Shown: positions 25,074 through 32,547 of the stretch, piece by piece
Numbering within the stretch: position 1 is the stretch's first letter
Layout: the number at the start of each line of letters is the position of its first letter
Assembly (NCBI GenBank): GCA_021732565.1
Contig: JAKFUT010000021.1
Coordinates: 1 to 35,677 of the forward strand
Direction: 5' to 3'
From: Candidatus Obscuribacterales bacterium
GTDB taxonomy: Bacteria; Cyanobacteriota; Vampirovibrionia; Obscuribacterales; Obscuribacteraceae
DNA length: 35,677 nt
Made by a program: the position numbers and the translations under genes
The notes under the pieces: generated by a model
Seen by the model: the letters and a program-made list of their open reading frames with translations, nothing else
Told to the model about the DNA's origin: nothing
Databases searched by the model: none

Positions 25074-25079
25074 CTATAA

Positions 25080-25270
25080 GTCCATGAAGAGGTGCCCACC
25101 AAGGAAGCCCCGGACCTGATCACTCAGCGGAAAATCCGACAAGTGGGAAGAACAATTTCCCTGGTGTGTCGTGCGTCTTCGCCGCACCAGGAAGCGAGCT
25201 ATAGCTTTCCTGCATCCCTGTACTCCTTCGGAATCGTCAAAGCGAGCACGCAAGTATTCCGTAGACGCTG
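25080..25270 (+). other. Open frame with protein-like content, possible gene remnant
   Basis: A 62-codon plus-strand frame follows directly after the second hairpin and reads APDLITQRKIRQVGRTISLV and then PASLYSFGIVKASTQVFRRR before a stop at 25268-25270. There is no ATG in frame, only a GTG at 25095. The composition is protein-like, and with hairpins beside it a decayed transposase end is conceivable. It is not recognised. The stretch 25271-25341 holds nothing. Confidence 0.25.
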
Positions 25271-25341
25271 AGTGTTAACGAATTGCGCCAACAGGTTCTG
25301 TTGCCGGGAGGGTAGTCGACATGTTGAATAGGCGCTATGAG

Positions 25342-27372
25342 TCAATGGCGGGAACCTGTGTTAGCAGAAGCTTGAATTCTCACCTTTAACCCGTCGGGCA
25401 GAGGCTTATCGTATTTGTACAGTTCAAACATTGTCCTACTCTGGTTGTCAGATTCGGAGGTTCGTGACATGGGTAACTCATTATCCTTTTCATCGACCAG
25501 ACTTATTGAGGGCAGGTAGTTTTCTCCCTGGAAAATCAGGTCTGTATCTCGATTGGGGCCCGTTACCACACGGATGTTCAATCCAATTCTTTCCAGGAAT
25601 GGATGTTTCAAATACCCACCATTTTTTGCTGTTGCCCGGATATCGCCAATCGTGACGTCTACGTCGATCACTTCGTACAACATATCGAAATCCGTGACTA
25701 AACATACCGGTTGGCCTTCTTTGTCTAGCCCCCACCAGCTGGCGTAGCTGCCATCGCCTGCACCGGATTCAAATGCGATCAAGTTAGGGAAGCTTTTATC
25801 CTTATGGAACGGGATGTTTATGTATTCATTGACGCGTTCACCGTATTTGGTGCCGGTAAACACCTCATTCATTAGTCGTTTGCCGAGTTCTGCTCTTTCA
25901 GAAGAACTCAATTTTCTCAGCTCTTTTGAATCAACGAAGCTTCCCATGCCGCCGTCTACGCCATAACCGTACTTCTCTTCACTCGTCATTTTGCCGGCAT
26001 TCCATTCCGGTTTTAGAGCCATTTCCCAGGCAACAACTCTATTTTTCGAAAAAACGATCTTTGCAGCAACGGGTCGCCCTGCCAGACTAATGAACACCGG
26101 ATAGGTCCCCGGCCTGACCGAACGTGTAAAACCTGATTGATCAAAATTTGAGAACGGCTCACTGGCAAGGATGTACCCGCCGAGTAAAGAGAGCTTTCCC
26201 GCTTCTTTCACCGTTACGCGGGTCGGGTCCAGGTCTTCAGATAGAGAGCTGTCCGCAAGTTGTTCCTCCTTGTGGATGGCTTTGAAAACATGACCGTCTT
26301 CAAAACATGCATTGAAATCCGAGTGCAATGCACTTTTGAACGGGCGCCTAACTCGTTGATATGGTGGCAATGTTGCAAGGATTCGCCTTGTAGTCGAGTT
26401 CTTTACTTCTCTTTCAATAGAGGAGTCTGGTGGCGGCTGTTTATGAATTTGGTAAGCCGGGTCGAACAGTAAACTCAACTGCTGGTGCGCATCAGTATTG
26501 GTATCACTTCCTTTGGACACTGCGAGAACTAATAGATCCGAGCCCTTGCTCAATTCCAGCTTGTCACCATACCAGGTGGCGGTCCAAGCTTTTTCTTCAA
26601 GAGCCGTTTTGACAGTGTCCAGTTGCGAGCGTTCACTAAATTCTAGAATATAGTAACCCGGTCGCCGCCTCATAAGTGCTTCCCGCTCGGCGATAGAGGG
26701 GTGATGTGCTGTAGTTTTCCATTCCGAAACCATCACGTAGGTGACTGCCGCCGATCCTAGATTTTGTACCTGAACCTGGAAAGAACGTCCCAACTTAGAA
26801 GCGATGAGTTCGCCACCCAGATCTGCGGGGCTGATGTCTCTTTTGATAATCGACCAACCCTCAGCCTTGAGCTTATTTTCGTATCGGGACAAAACGTCGG
26901 TGCCCCCAGCTTTAGTGACGAACTGCTCCATGTCTGCAGGGCAGACGGCGTTACGGAACCGCTTAAGATCAGACAGTGTCGGAAACTCGTAATTCGGTTC
27001 TTGCGATTTGAATATCGGCGGGTAGAAACTTGCATTACCATAACTGTCTGTTCTAAAAACCAGACAGACGCTGTCTTTCTCAGCATTCAGCGTTGTATCC
27101 CGTAGTGTTGAAACAAGTTCATTAGTTATCTTCCAACCTCTGTTGGTGAGGAACTTCTTGAATTCTTGTGTAAAATCAGGGTCTCTCGGCTCTTCCTTCA
27201 AAATGATGGAGCGCTCATATGCCGGACCATCCAAGTAGAGTGACAGTTTTGATGGTACTGGCACCACTACAGGTTTTTCGGGACGAGGAAAATTTCCTTG
27301 GCAAGCTGATGCCAGTAATGCAAAAAGGGATAGGGTGACAAAACTTGACCACCCCCTTCTGCTAATAAGCAT
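25342..27372 (-). CDS. Lipoprotein with C-terminal DUF4241 domain
   Basis: This 676-residue lipoprotein starts at the ATG at 27372 (MLISRRGWSS), nine bases after GGTG. The signal sequence ends in the lipobox LLASAC, so Cys24 should be lipidated. The N-terminal half has three similar ~85-residue blocks, each a Glu/Lys-rich helix with a GW or AW pair (LTNRGWKITN, LKAEGWSIIK, LEEKAWTATW) and flanking strands. The C-terminal third matches DUF4241: YPVFISLAGRPVAAKIVFS, YGYGVDGGMGSFVD, and IAFESGAGDGSYASWWGLD followed by CLVTDFDML. The family's function is not established. Two uncharacterised minus-strand genes precede it closely, so an operon is likely. Confidence 0.85.
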   Translation of the reverse strand: MLISRRGWSSFVTLSLFALLASACQGNFPRPEKPVVVPVPSKLSLYLDGPAYERSIILKEEPRDPDFTQEFKKFLTNRGWKITNELVSTLRDTTLNAEKDSVCLVFRTDSYGNASFYPPIFKSQEPNYEFPTLSDLKRFRNAVCPADMEQFVTKAGGTDVLSRYENKLKAEGWSIIKRDISPADLGGELIASKLGRSFQVQVQNLGSAAVTYVMVSEWKTTAHHPSIAEREALMRRRPGYYILEFSERSQLDTVKTALEEKAWTATWYGDKLELSKGSDLLVLAVSKGSDTNTDAHQQLSLLFDPAYQIHKQPPPDSSIEREVKNSTTRRILATLPPYQRVRRPFKSALHSDFNACFEDGHVFKAIHKEEQLADSSLSEDLDPTRVTVKEAGKLSLLGGYILASEPFSNFDQSGFTRSVRPGTYPVFISLAGRPVAAKIVFSKNRVVAWEMALKPEWNAGKMTSEEKYGYGVDGGMGSFVDSKELRKLSSSERAELGKRLMNEVFTGTKYGERVNEYINIPFHKDKSFPNLIAFESGAGDGSYASWWGLDKEGQPVCLVTDFDMLYEVIDVDVTIGDIRATAKNGGYLKHPFLERIGLNIRVVTGPNRDTDLIFQGENYLPSISLVDEKDNELPMSRTSESDNQSRTMFELYKYDKPLPDGLKVRIQASANTGSRH

Positions 27373-27445
27373 CTTGCATATCACCATGCTGGCTCATACT
27401 GTGCGGCTTCATTATACGATTGTCCCGAAGCCCGCTTATCTCATC

Positions 27446-27958
27446 TTAGAAAACAAGGTTTTCCTTTCCTCGCTCTTCGTATTCAGGCCAACCGTAAGCT
27501 CCGCCAAAGTGTTCAATACCGAACTCACACTTTGCGACTTTTGGCAGTAGTGCAAACAACCCGTCCTCGCGGCACTTCCAGAGTATAGTCTTTAGCAATT
27601 CGCCAAGTAGCTCCGCCAGTTCGGTGGCAGCGGGAACGATCGTCTCGCTGCCGTCAAGCTGGACTACTGTAATCGCTTCCTCAATGTTTGCCTCACCAGC
27701 CTTTTGCCACTCTGGTCGATCCAGGAGCGCCGCGTTGTCCTCTATGAACATGGTCCACTCACCGTCTGGTGAGGCATCAGGTCTCGTGTCGAACACTACG
27801 ACCACCCAGCCGGCTTGTGAGTATTCAAATCCCACTTCTATCATTTTTATCGGGCCGGGATCACCTGGACCATAATTGTCCTTCGGGTTGAACCCTTGCA
27901 CCAGGTTTGCTAGATAGGCGGAAATTTCATCATAGTCGCGTCGCAGATCCAGTCGCAT
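27446..27958 (-). CDS. Uncharacterised acidic protein upstream of the DUF4241 lipoprotein
   Basis: This protein of 170 residues is read from the ATG at 27958 (MRLDLRRDYDE), with GAAGG about 11 bases upstream. An in-frame ATG at 28024 would add 22 residues. It is acidic, soluble and mixed alpha/beta: IKMIEVGFEYSQAGWVVVVF, then GEWTMFIEDNAALLDRPEW, a helical stretch TELAELLGELLKTILWKCRE, and the end FGIEHFGGAYGWPEYEERGK. The last motif is reminiscent of small immunity-like proteins, but this is only an impression. It lies 73 bp upstream of the DUF4241 lipoprotein gene on the same strand, suggesting a shared transcript. Not assigned to any family. Confidence 0.72.
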   Translation of the reverse strand: MRLDLRRDYDEISAYLANLVQGFNPKDNYGPGDPGPIKMIEVGFEYSQAGWVVVVFDTRPDASPDGEWTMFIEDNAALLDRPEWQKAGEANIEEAITVVQLDGSETIVPAATELAELLGELLKTILWKCREDGLFALLPKVAKCEFGIEHFGGAYGWPEYEERGKENLVF

Positions 27959-28056
27959 TGCTTGAAAACCCTTCTTACTAGAACACCTGCTTAGGATACC
28001 AGTCCGCTGATCTATAGTGTTCATAGGCTACGAAAATGCTTTAGATCGCTGTCGTC

Positions 28057-28386
28057 TTAACCGGCTCGACGAATTTCAGCGGGCTTGTAATCGAGAGCGG
28101 GAGCTTTGCGATCCGCGCAGCGCTCAATGTTTCTGTGGGCGGCTCCAACAGAGCCCATTGCTCGCAACATAGAGTTTGCTTCCTGCGGAATATCGCACGG
28201 ACGATGCATAAGTGTGTCTAGATCGGCGAAATCATCCATCGGTTTCTCTTTGCGCAGATCGGGGATGCGATGCACAGCCACCATCTTGAGCGAATTACGA
28301 AGTATGCGCGAAACTCCTGTTCCATTCTGAATTGGGCAGTCATTCAGCTTACGTGATGCAACCGCTTCGATTTGATTGTTCAACAT
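28057..28386 (-). CDS. Uncharacterised small protein (109 aa)
   Basis: This 109-residue protein is read from the ATG at 28386 (MLNNQIEAVA), which has AGAGGA eight bases upstream; the in-frame extension upstream lacks a site. The sequence is polar with Arg and Lys throughout (VSRILRNSLKMVAVHRIPDL, EANSMLRAMGSVGAAHRNIE) and two Cys (CPIQNG, RCADRK). No membrane segment, signal peptide or known fold. It precedes the acidic gene by 98 bp on the same strand and may be the first gene of the DUF4241 operon. Confidence 0.6.
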   Translation of the reverse strand: MLNNQIEAVASRKLNDCPIQNGTGVSRILRNSLKMVAVHRIPDLRKEKPMDDFADLDTLMHRPCDIPQEANSMLRAMGSVGAAHRNIERCADRKAPALDYKPAEIRRAG

Positions 28387-28748
28387 TGTTCCGGTCCTCT
28401 CTTCGCCTGTTCGGGTTCCAATGCGAATACAATAAACTTGAAGTGTTTCAGCACTGTCGTAGGATTGTTTCAACAATGTCGCAGCGATAGCACAGATAGC
28501 ACGGGCTCTTCCCTCATCGCTCTAAAGCGCCCCCCGCCGCAGTTTTTCCGTTACGTAACTGTCTTACTGCCCCTCCGCCGCTCTTTCGGTTCCATTTCCG
28601 GTAAAGCTGCCCACCGACACAGTTGCTTCCACCAGAACAATTTCAAGAGTTGGTAAGCACGCAGAGCGACATCAATGCGCTTGGTGCCACCATGTTTTTC
28701 TGCTCACCGGTCTAACTCCCAAACCGATTAGTTGCTTCTCGAAAATGC
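28387..28748. other. Intergenic stretch, nothing recognised
   Basis: This stretch lies between the terminator of the 53-residue gene and the 109-residue gene, so it should hold the promoter of the latter. The middle is C-rich on the plus strand. No gene or structured RNA could be defended. Confidence 0.3.
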
Positions 28749-28780
28749 AGAAAGATCCGCTTGAAGAAGCGGATCTTTCT
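28749..28780 (-). terminator. Strong intrinsic terminator of the 53-residue gene
   Basis: AGAAAGATCCGCTT and its exact complement surround a four-base loop (14-bp stem). On the minus strand the stem is followed by a T-containing tail (TTTCTGCATTTTC). It lies 48 bases beyond the stop codon of the small minus-strand gene and would end its transcript; it can also work in the plus direction. Confidence 0.75.
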
Positions 28781-28828
28781 ATTGTTGCCCGTTGGAGAAC
28801 CTATCGGCGCTGGAGCACATACGCTCCA

Positions 28829-28990
28829 TTAGCAGGATGCAGCAGGCTTGACTGGTGCTGCTTGCACCGGTGAATGTTGGACTACACCGTTGCGTTTAGT
28901 ACCTTTGCTAACATTGGTGGCAATATCGCCCCCGCGATATTCCTGGATTTCGCTCGCTTCGATCATCAGAGTACTGAAAGCGGTCTTCAT
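28829..28990 (-). CDS. 53-residue peptide with double-glycine-like leader
   Basis: A short frame starts at the ATG at 28990, with an in-frame stop 18 bases upstream fixing that start. The leader reads STLMIEASEIQEYRGG. Counting back from the GG, hydrophobics sit at -4 (Tyr), -7 (Ile) and -12 (Ile), with Glu at -8. This is the spacing of double-glycine leaders cut by C39 peptidase transporters. The presumed mature part is 32 residues, basic and polar in the first half (TNVSKGTKRNG), then Pro/Ala/Val-rich, ending in a lone C-terminal Cys. A strong terminator follows. The ribosome binding site is weak and no processing transporter is in the window. It could equally be a small structural protein; the precursor role is inference. 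Confidence 0.6.
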   Translation of the reverse strand: MKTAFSTLMIEASEIQEYRGGDIATNVSKGTKRNGVVQHSPVQAAPVKPAASC

Positions 28991-29234
28991 CCATAATTCG
29001 GCAACTCATCGAGAGCAATTTCGAACAGTTGCGTCCTGATACCGGTAGTAGCACGGCTTTTTGTCATCACTGCTGTTTTTGTTGGCGTTCATTCCAACGG
29101 AAACCAATGACCTACTATTTAGTATCACCCTTCTGCGCCAATCTAGAAATCCACCGAATGCCTAATCGCAGCCCTGCCGATTACGGATCTGCTCGAGGTA
29201 TCCATCCCCTAAATGGAGGAGGTCGACTCAAAAG

Positions 29235-30005
29235 TCAAAATGCTCTCGTGACCGTCCCGCCTCCCTGTCCATTGAACACGTTGTAGTCAAAGGTAAACTG
29301 AATGTCGACTTTGTCGGGTGAGCCGAGGGGAAGCGGTCGGAATGGGGATGAGTCGCTCACAGCGTTCAGTGCGGCTTGATCAACGGCGACTATGTTTGAA
29401 GACTTGCTGATTCGTACGTTGCTCGCTTTTCCATCAGAATGGATTTCGAATAGCACAGTTGCTCGTTCCTTCTCCATTCCCTTTGGAGGAAACCAATGTT
29501 TCTTTATTCGTCTTTGTGTATCCGCCATATACGGACCGAAATCAAGGCAGGGAGCTGCTGGCGACGGTACGGCCGCCGGGGAGGGCGACACTGAGGGCGC
29601 CGGTGCCATTGATGGCAAGCCTATTGGAGTTTTCTGCACCCTCGCCGTTGGTATCAACTCATTTTTTTCTCGTATATAGGTGGGGTTTGTACCCTGCTGT
29701 ATCGGTCTGCCGAAGTTCAAGGCACGCTTAAGGCACTTATTGGCCTCCTGCATGTTTTTGACACTCTCATATTCAGTTGCTAATTTCTCCAGAGTTCTGG
29801 CCAATCGGGGATCGGAGTTTCCGAATTTTTCAGCCTCTTCGAGCGCTGCTTTATACAGAGAAATCGAGTCCAAATGCTTCCCCTGCTTGGAGAGTGCTTC
29901 AGCTTTTTGTGAAAATGTCGCCCATGATTGCTCGTCTGCGTTCGCCCTGGCAACACAGGCAAATACGAGCATGGCGGTTAGTAAAATGACGCTGGTGGTT
30001 CTCAA
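29235..30005 (-). CDS. Exported TPR protein with TonB C-terminal domain
   Basis: This protein has 256 residues if started at the TTG at 30005, which has a strong AAGGAGG nine bases upstream; frames extending further overlap the next gene. A signal peptide or anchor (SVILLTAMLVFACVARANA) is followed by two TPR-like hairpins (~25-100, SKQGKHLDSISLYKAALEEA). A Pro/Ala/Ser-rich linker and a TonB_C domain close the protein, with YMADTQRRIKKHWFPPKGM, VLFEIHSDGKASNVRISKSS and ALNAVSDSSPFRPLP. TonB C-terminal domains contact outer-membrane receptors, but in this architecture without ExbBD nearby the protein may serve as a stand-alone periplasmic adaptor. It follows the Gfo/Idh/MocA gene by 22 bp on the same strand. 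Confidence 0.85.
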   Translation of the reverse strand: MRTTSVILLTAMLVFACVARANADEQSWATFSQKAEALSKQGKHLDSISLYKAALEEAEKFGNSDPRLARTLEKLATEYESVKNMQEANKCLKRALNFGRPIQQGTNPTYIREKNELIPTARVQKTPIGLPSMAPAPSVSPSPAAVPSPAAPCLDFGPYMADTQRRIKKHWFPPKGMEKERATVLFEIHSDGKASNVRISKSSNIVAVDQAALNAVSDSSPFRPLPLGSPDKVDIQFTFDYNVFNGQGGGTVTRAF

Positions 30006-30027
30006 GTCGAAATGCCTCCTTTCCTGT

Positions 30028-31080
30028 CTATGAGAATGAAACTTCGCAGCGCCGGGCACTGCTCTCGCATCCACGTTCAAGTATCTGCATAACAAGCAAC
30101 GCTTCTTCTGCTGTAACGGGCGCAGCTGAACCCGAGCAAATTGCATCCCTTACCCCTTCAAAGTATGCAGTATAATTTCCGACCTGAGATGGAATTGAAA
30201 ACGTGTGCTTCTTTCCTTCATCCCATGCAGTTAAATTGCCGGGGCTTTCATCAACGCCCCATTCTGAACTGCCCGGTTTCTCACCACGTTTCAGCGCGTC
30301 TTCCTGCACGTCAAGACCGTATTTTACATAACTTCCCAGTGTGCCATGCACAACAAACCTCGGGCTGTCTGCCGGCACCAGGGCGCTTGCATGTAACACA
30401 ACGCGTTTTCGCCCATAGCGCAGAATTGCATGGAAATAATCCACAGCAATTGCATTGGCGCGCTGTAATGCAAGATCCGCAAAGATACCGTCTGGTATAC
30501 CGAAAATTCGCAGAGACTGGTCAATGAGGTGAGAACCGAGGTCATACCACAAGCCCCCGCCCGGACCAGGCCTCTCACGCCAGCGCTGGCGAACCTCAGG
30601 TCGATAGCGATCGAAATGCGATTCGAAAAATACAACATCGCCAACTTTTCCATCGCTAAGCACCTGCTGTAGTGTCAGGAAATCACTGTCCCAACGTCTA
30701 TTGTGAAAGACCGAAAGGACTCGCTGCTTTGACGAGGCAAGTGCGACAAGATGAGAAGCCTCCGCCACAGTAGTAGTGAAAGGTTTGTCCACAACAACAT
30801 GCTTTCCCGCTTCGATGGCTTGTTTTGTAAGCTCGAAATGAGTGTCATTGGGAGTCGCGATTACAATGAGATCAATCCCCTTGTTCAGAAAAGCCTGCGC
30901 AGCGGTTGGAACAACCGTTATTCCGGGATAATCGCAGAGAACATTTTCCTTCTGGCTCGACACGATCACTGACAGCTTCAGTCCTGGTGTCGACGCAATA
31001 AGTGGTGCATGAAACGTCTTCCCGGCGTATCCATAGCCAAGTAGGGCGACCTGGAGAGTGTTAGCAGGCTGATTATTCAT
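30028..31080 (-). CDS. Gfo/Idh/MocA-family oxidoreductase (YdgJ-like)
   Basis: This 350-residue NAD(P)-dependent oxidoreductase is close to the E. coli YdgJ / scyllo-inositol dehydrogenase subgroup. The Rossmann domain starts LQVALLGYGYAGKTFHAPLI, continues IVIATPNDTHFEL and reaches the catalytic-Lys motif VVDKPFTTT, with DKP in place of EKP as in that subgroup. The second domain has FHNRRWDSDFLTLQ, SHFDRYRPEVRQRW and the GGGLWYDLGSHLIDQ segment with its conserved Asp and His. The ATG has GGAG six bases upstream. The TonB gene follows after 22 bp, but the functional link is unclear. Unrelated in sequence detail to the enzyme at 5985-6959 beyond the common fold. Confidence 0.92.
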   Translation of the reverse strand: MNNQPANTLQVALLGYGYAGKTFHAPLIASTPGLKLSVIVSSQKENVLCDYPGITVVPTAAQAFLNKGIDLIVIATPNDTHFELTKQAIEAGKHVVVDKPFTTTVAEASHLVALASSKQRVLSVFHNRRWDSDFLTLQQVLSDGKVGDVVFFESHFDRYRPEVRQRWRERPGPGGGLWYDLGSHLIDQSLRIFGIPDGIFADLALQRANAIAVDYFHAILRYGRKRVVLHASALVPADSPRFVVHGTLGSYVKYGLDVQEDALKRGEKPGSSEWGVDESPGNLTAWDEGKKHTFSIPSQVGNYTAYFEGVRDAICSGSAAPVTAEEALLVMQILERGCESSARRCEVSFS

Positions 31081-31408
31081 GGTGTCTCCATTAGTGTGTT
31101 CGGTTTCCCTCTGGCGCGTTTATGGTGTCTTCAGGCGTACAGCGGAAAATCGTCTCCGACAAATTGCGGCAGTAACCAGAGAACCCGTCGATCAAGTTTG
31201 GGCGGAACTGTACATTTCGCCAAGACCAAATTACTTGGGCTGAGTTCATCGATTCAGGGTAGCAAAGAAACCTCGCTTTAGAAAAATGCATAGCACACCG
31301 AAGCGGTTCCCCTAACCATAGTCTGTTCTCACTTCGTTCTCTTAGCAACCACGGCACAAAAGCCCCTGTCGTTGGCTGATTCCTGAGACCTAATTGTAAA
31401 AAAATGCG

Positions 31409-31414
31409 TATAAT
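31409..31414 (+). promoter_or_regulatory. Consensus -10 box (TATAAT)
   Basis: A perfect TATAAT lies in an A/T-rich tract upstream of the folate cluster. No good -35 box is found at 16-18 bases, so promoter strength is uncertain. A second TATAAT at 31568-31573 is the alternative. Confidence 0.35.
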
Positions 31415-31434
31415 GCCTTCTCTCATAGCATGCC

Positions 31435-31467
31435 CCGGACATATCGTTTCCCCCCTGAAACCTCCGG
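31435..31467 (+). promoter_or_regulatory. Candidate structured leader element
   Basis: An inner stem GTTTC/GAAAC with a six-base C-rich loop is nested in an outer stem CCGGA/TCCGG, with an asymmetric internal loop between them. It starts about 15-20 bases after the predicted start of transcription. It matches no riboswitch that I recognise; regulation of folate supply is only a guess from position. Confidence 0.25.
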
Positions 31468-31738
31468 GCTGCTCAACCGCTTCCGCATGCCTGAGGCTGA
31501 TTATTCGAATTATTATCGCTAAGTTAGAAAAGCCGCAATCAAGAAGACACGCGGCAATCTGCTATTTTATAATGCGCTCGGTGCGCTGGCTAAGCAAACA
31601 TTGATGAGAAAATGACGCAGCCGGCTGATAATTAACGAACCGTGTGGAATTGAAACGGAAAAAACGTTAGATTCTTGCTTCCGGTCGTCAGCTGCCTTAT
31701 TTTTCCGCTGTAGATATGATTGTTGGTGAAGGAGATCT

Positions 31739-32416
31739 ATGAATACTGAGTCCTGGTGGTCCGAACTGCAAAGCCGTATTCAGTCCTATGATTTACTACG
31801 GCATCCTTTTTATGTTGCCTGTAGTATGGGCGAATTAACGCGCGAAGAAATCGCAGACTACGCCGGCGATTATTATCATCACGTCAAAGCGTTTCCCGAA
31901 TATTTAGCTGAGCTGGAAAACCGACTACCCGAGGGCGCTTTGAAAGACAGCGTCAAGCAGAACCGCTTGGAAGAGAAAGGACACTCGGATTTGTGGCTCA
32001 ACTTTGCCGAGGGAATGGGCGCCGACAAGGAAGCGGTTAAGCAGGGTGCGCCCTCAGCATCAATGTCTGCACTGATGAATACGTTCATGCAATCGGCAAA
32101 AACAGCCCCTGTTGCTGAAGCCCTGACGCAGTTCTATGTCTACGAATCGCAAGTGCCCCGCGTTGCTGCAGAAAAGGGACGATGGCTGCAGGAAATTTAC
32201 AATGCAGACACTAAAACAAGCTACTATTTCACCCTGCACCAGACTGCTGACGAGCGACATGCTGAAGTTTGGCACCAGTTGATCACGCAGGAGCTAAACG
32301 AACAATCTGCGGACGGAGCGCTGCAAGCCGGTGAAACCGGTGCCCGCATGCTATGGGGCGCGCTAGATGGAATTGAAGCAGCCAGAACCCGCATGAGACA
32401 GACCGCGTGCGCATAG
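31739..32416 (+). CDS. CADD-type p-aminobenzoate synthase (self-sacrificing dimetal oxygenase)
   Basis: This 225-residue helical protein belongs to the heme-oxygenase-like dimetal family that includes chlamydial CADD. CADD makes p-aminobenzoate from one of its own tyrosines, with a lysine as amino donor. Expected ligands are present: Glu78 and His82 (LEEKGHSDLW), Glu136 (YVYESQVPR), His167, Asp171 and His174 (FTLHQTADERHAEVW). The Tyr and Lys matching CADD Tyr27 and Lys152 are Tyr25 (RHPFYVACSMGELT) and Lys146 (RVAAEKGRW). Segment DYYHHVKAFPEYLAELENR is also CADD-like. The first ligand loop is about three residues shorter than in CADD. The ATG has AAGGAG upstream. folP and folK follow on the same strand, which fits pABA supply to folate. 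TenA/PqqC-type relatives are a less likely reading. Confidence 0.88.
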   Translation: MNTESWWSELQSRIQSYDLLRHPFYVACSMGELTREEIADYAGDYYHHVKAFPEYLAELENRLPEGALKDSVKQNRLEEKGHSDLWLNFAEGMGADKEAVKQGAPSASMSALMNTFMQSAKTAPVAEALTQFYVYESQVPRVAAEKGRWLQEIYNADTKTSYYFTLHQTADERHAEVWHQLITQELNEQSADGALQAGETGARMLWGALDGIEAARTRMRQTACA

Positions 32417-32443
32417 CTCGCCGATAATTCGCTGAAATATCGC

Positions 32444-32472
32444 CTAAAAGCGGGCATATCGCCCGCTTTTAG
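32444..32472 (+). terminator. Intercistronic hairpin between the CADD-like gene and folP
   Basis: CTAAAAGCGGGC and its exact complement surround a five-base loop, 27 bases after the CADD-like stop. The T-run sits within the descending arm (CTTTTAG) and no long T-tail follows. It may terminate part of the transcripts, or act as attenuator or processing site and so set the ratio of pABA synthase to FolP. Confidence 0.55.
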
Positions 32473-32487
32473 TGCAAGGAGATATTT

Positions 32488-32547
32488 TTGCCTGACAAAC
32501 TAAAAGTAGCGGATGATCCGCTTCAGCTCACACGGTGCTTCATTTGA
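32488..32547 (+). CDS. 19-codon leader frame overlapping the folP start
   Basis: A TTG at 32488 sits six bases after an ideal AAGGAG (32476-32481). It opens a 19-codon frame (PDKLKVADDPLQLTRCFI) ending in TGA at 32545-32547, 13 bases past the apparent GTG start of folP, which lacks its own site. The leader frame would need a -1 shift to enter folP. Either this is a leader peptide whose translation couples ribosomes to folP, or a base-count error or true frameshift hides the real folP N-terminus. Confidence 0.4.
   Translation: MPDKLKVADDPLQLTRCFI

Larger units (their letters stand above)
24618..25079. other. Gap upstream of the kinase gene, hairpin-rich
   Basis: No gene is recognised on either strand. 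Open frames of 120-178 codons on both strands look non-coding in composition. Two hairpins sharing the core AAAATTGCG lie at the right end and are listed separately. Between them is the perfect palindrome GCAATTAATTGC at 25000-25011. Confidence 0.4.
31081..31738. other. Long upstream region of the pABA-folate cluster
   Basis: This gap of about 650 bp has no convincing gene. It holds a consensus -10 box at 31409-31414 and, just downstream, a two-part hairpin at 31435-31467. If transcription starts there, the CADD-like gene has a leader of ~320 bases, long enough for RNA-level control. Minus-strand frames here look non-coding; one ends in a tRNA-like shadow motif that I rejected. Confidence 0.4.

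Noticed and set aside
31091-31120. Minus-strand frame ending NAPEGNRTH, a phrase often produced by reading across tRNA genes, suggesting a tRNA here
   Set aside because: The upstream part of any such tRNA would lie in the coding start of the oxidoreductase gene, and no T-arm or acceptor stem pairs.
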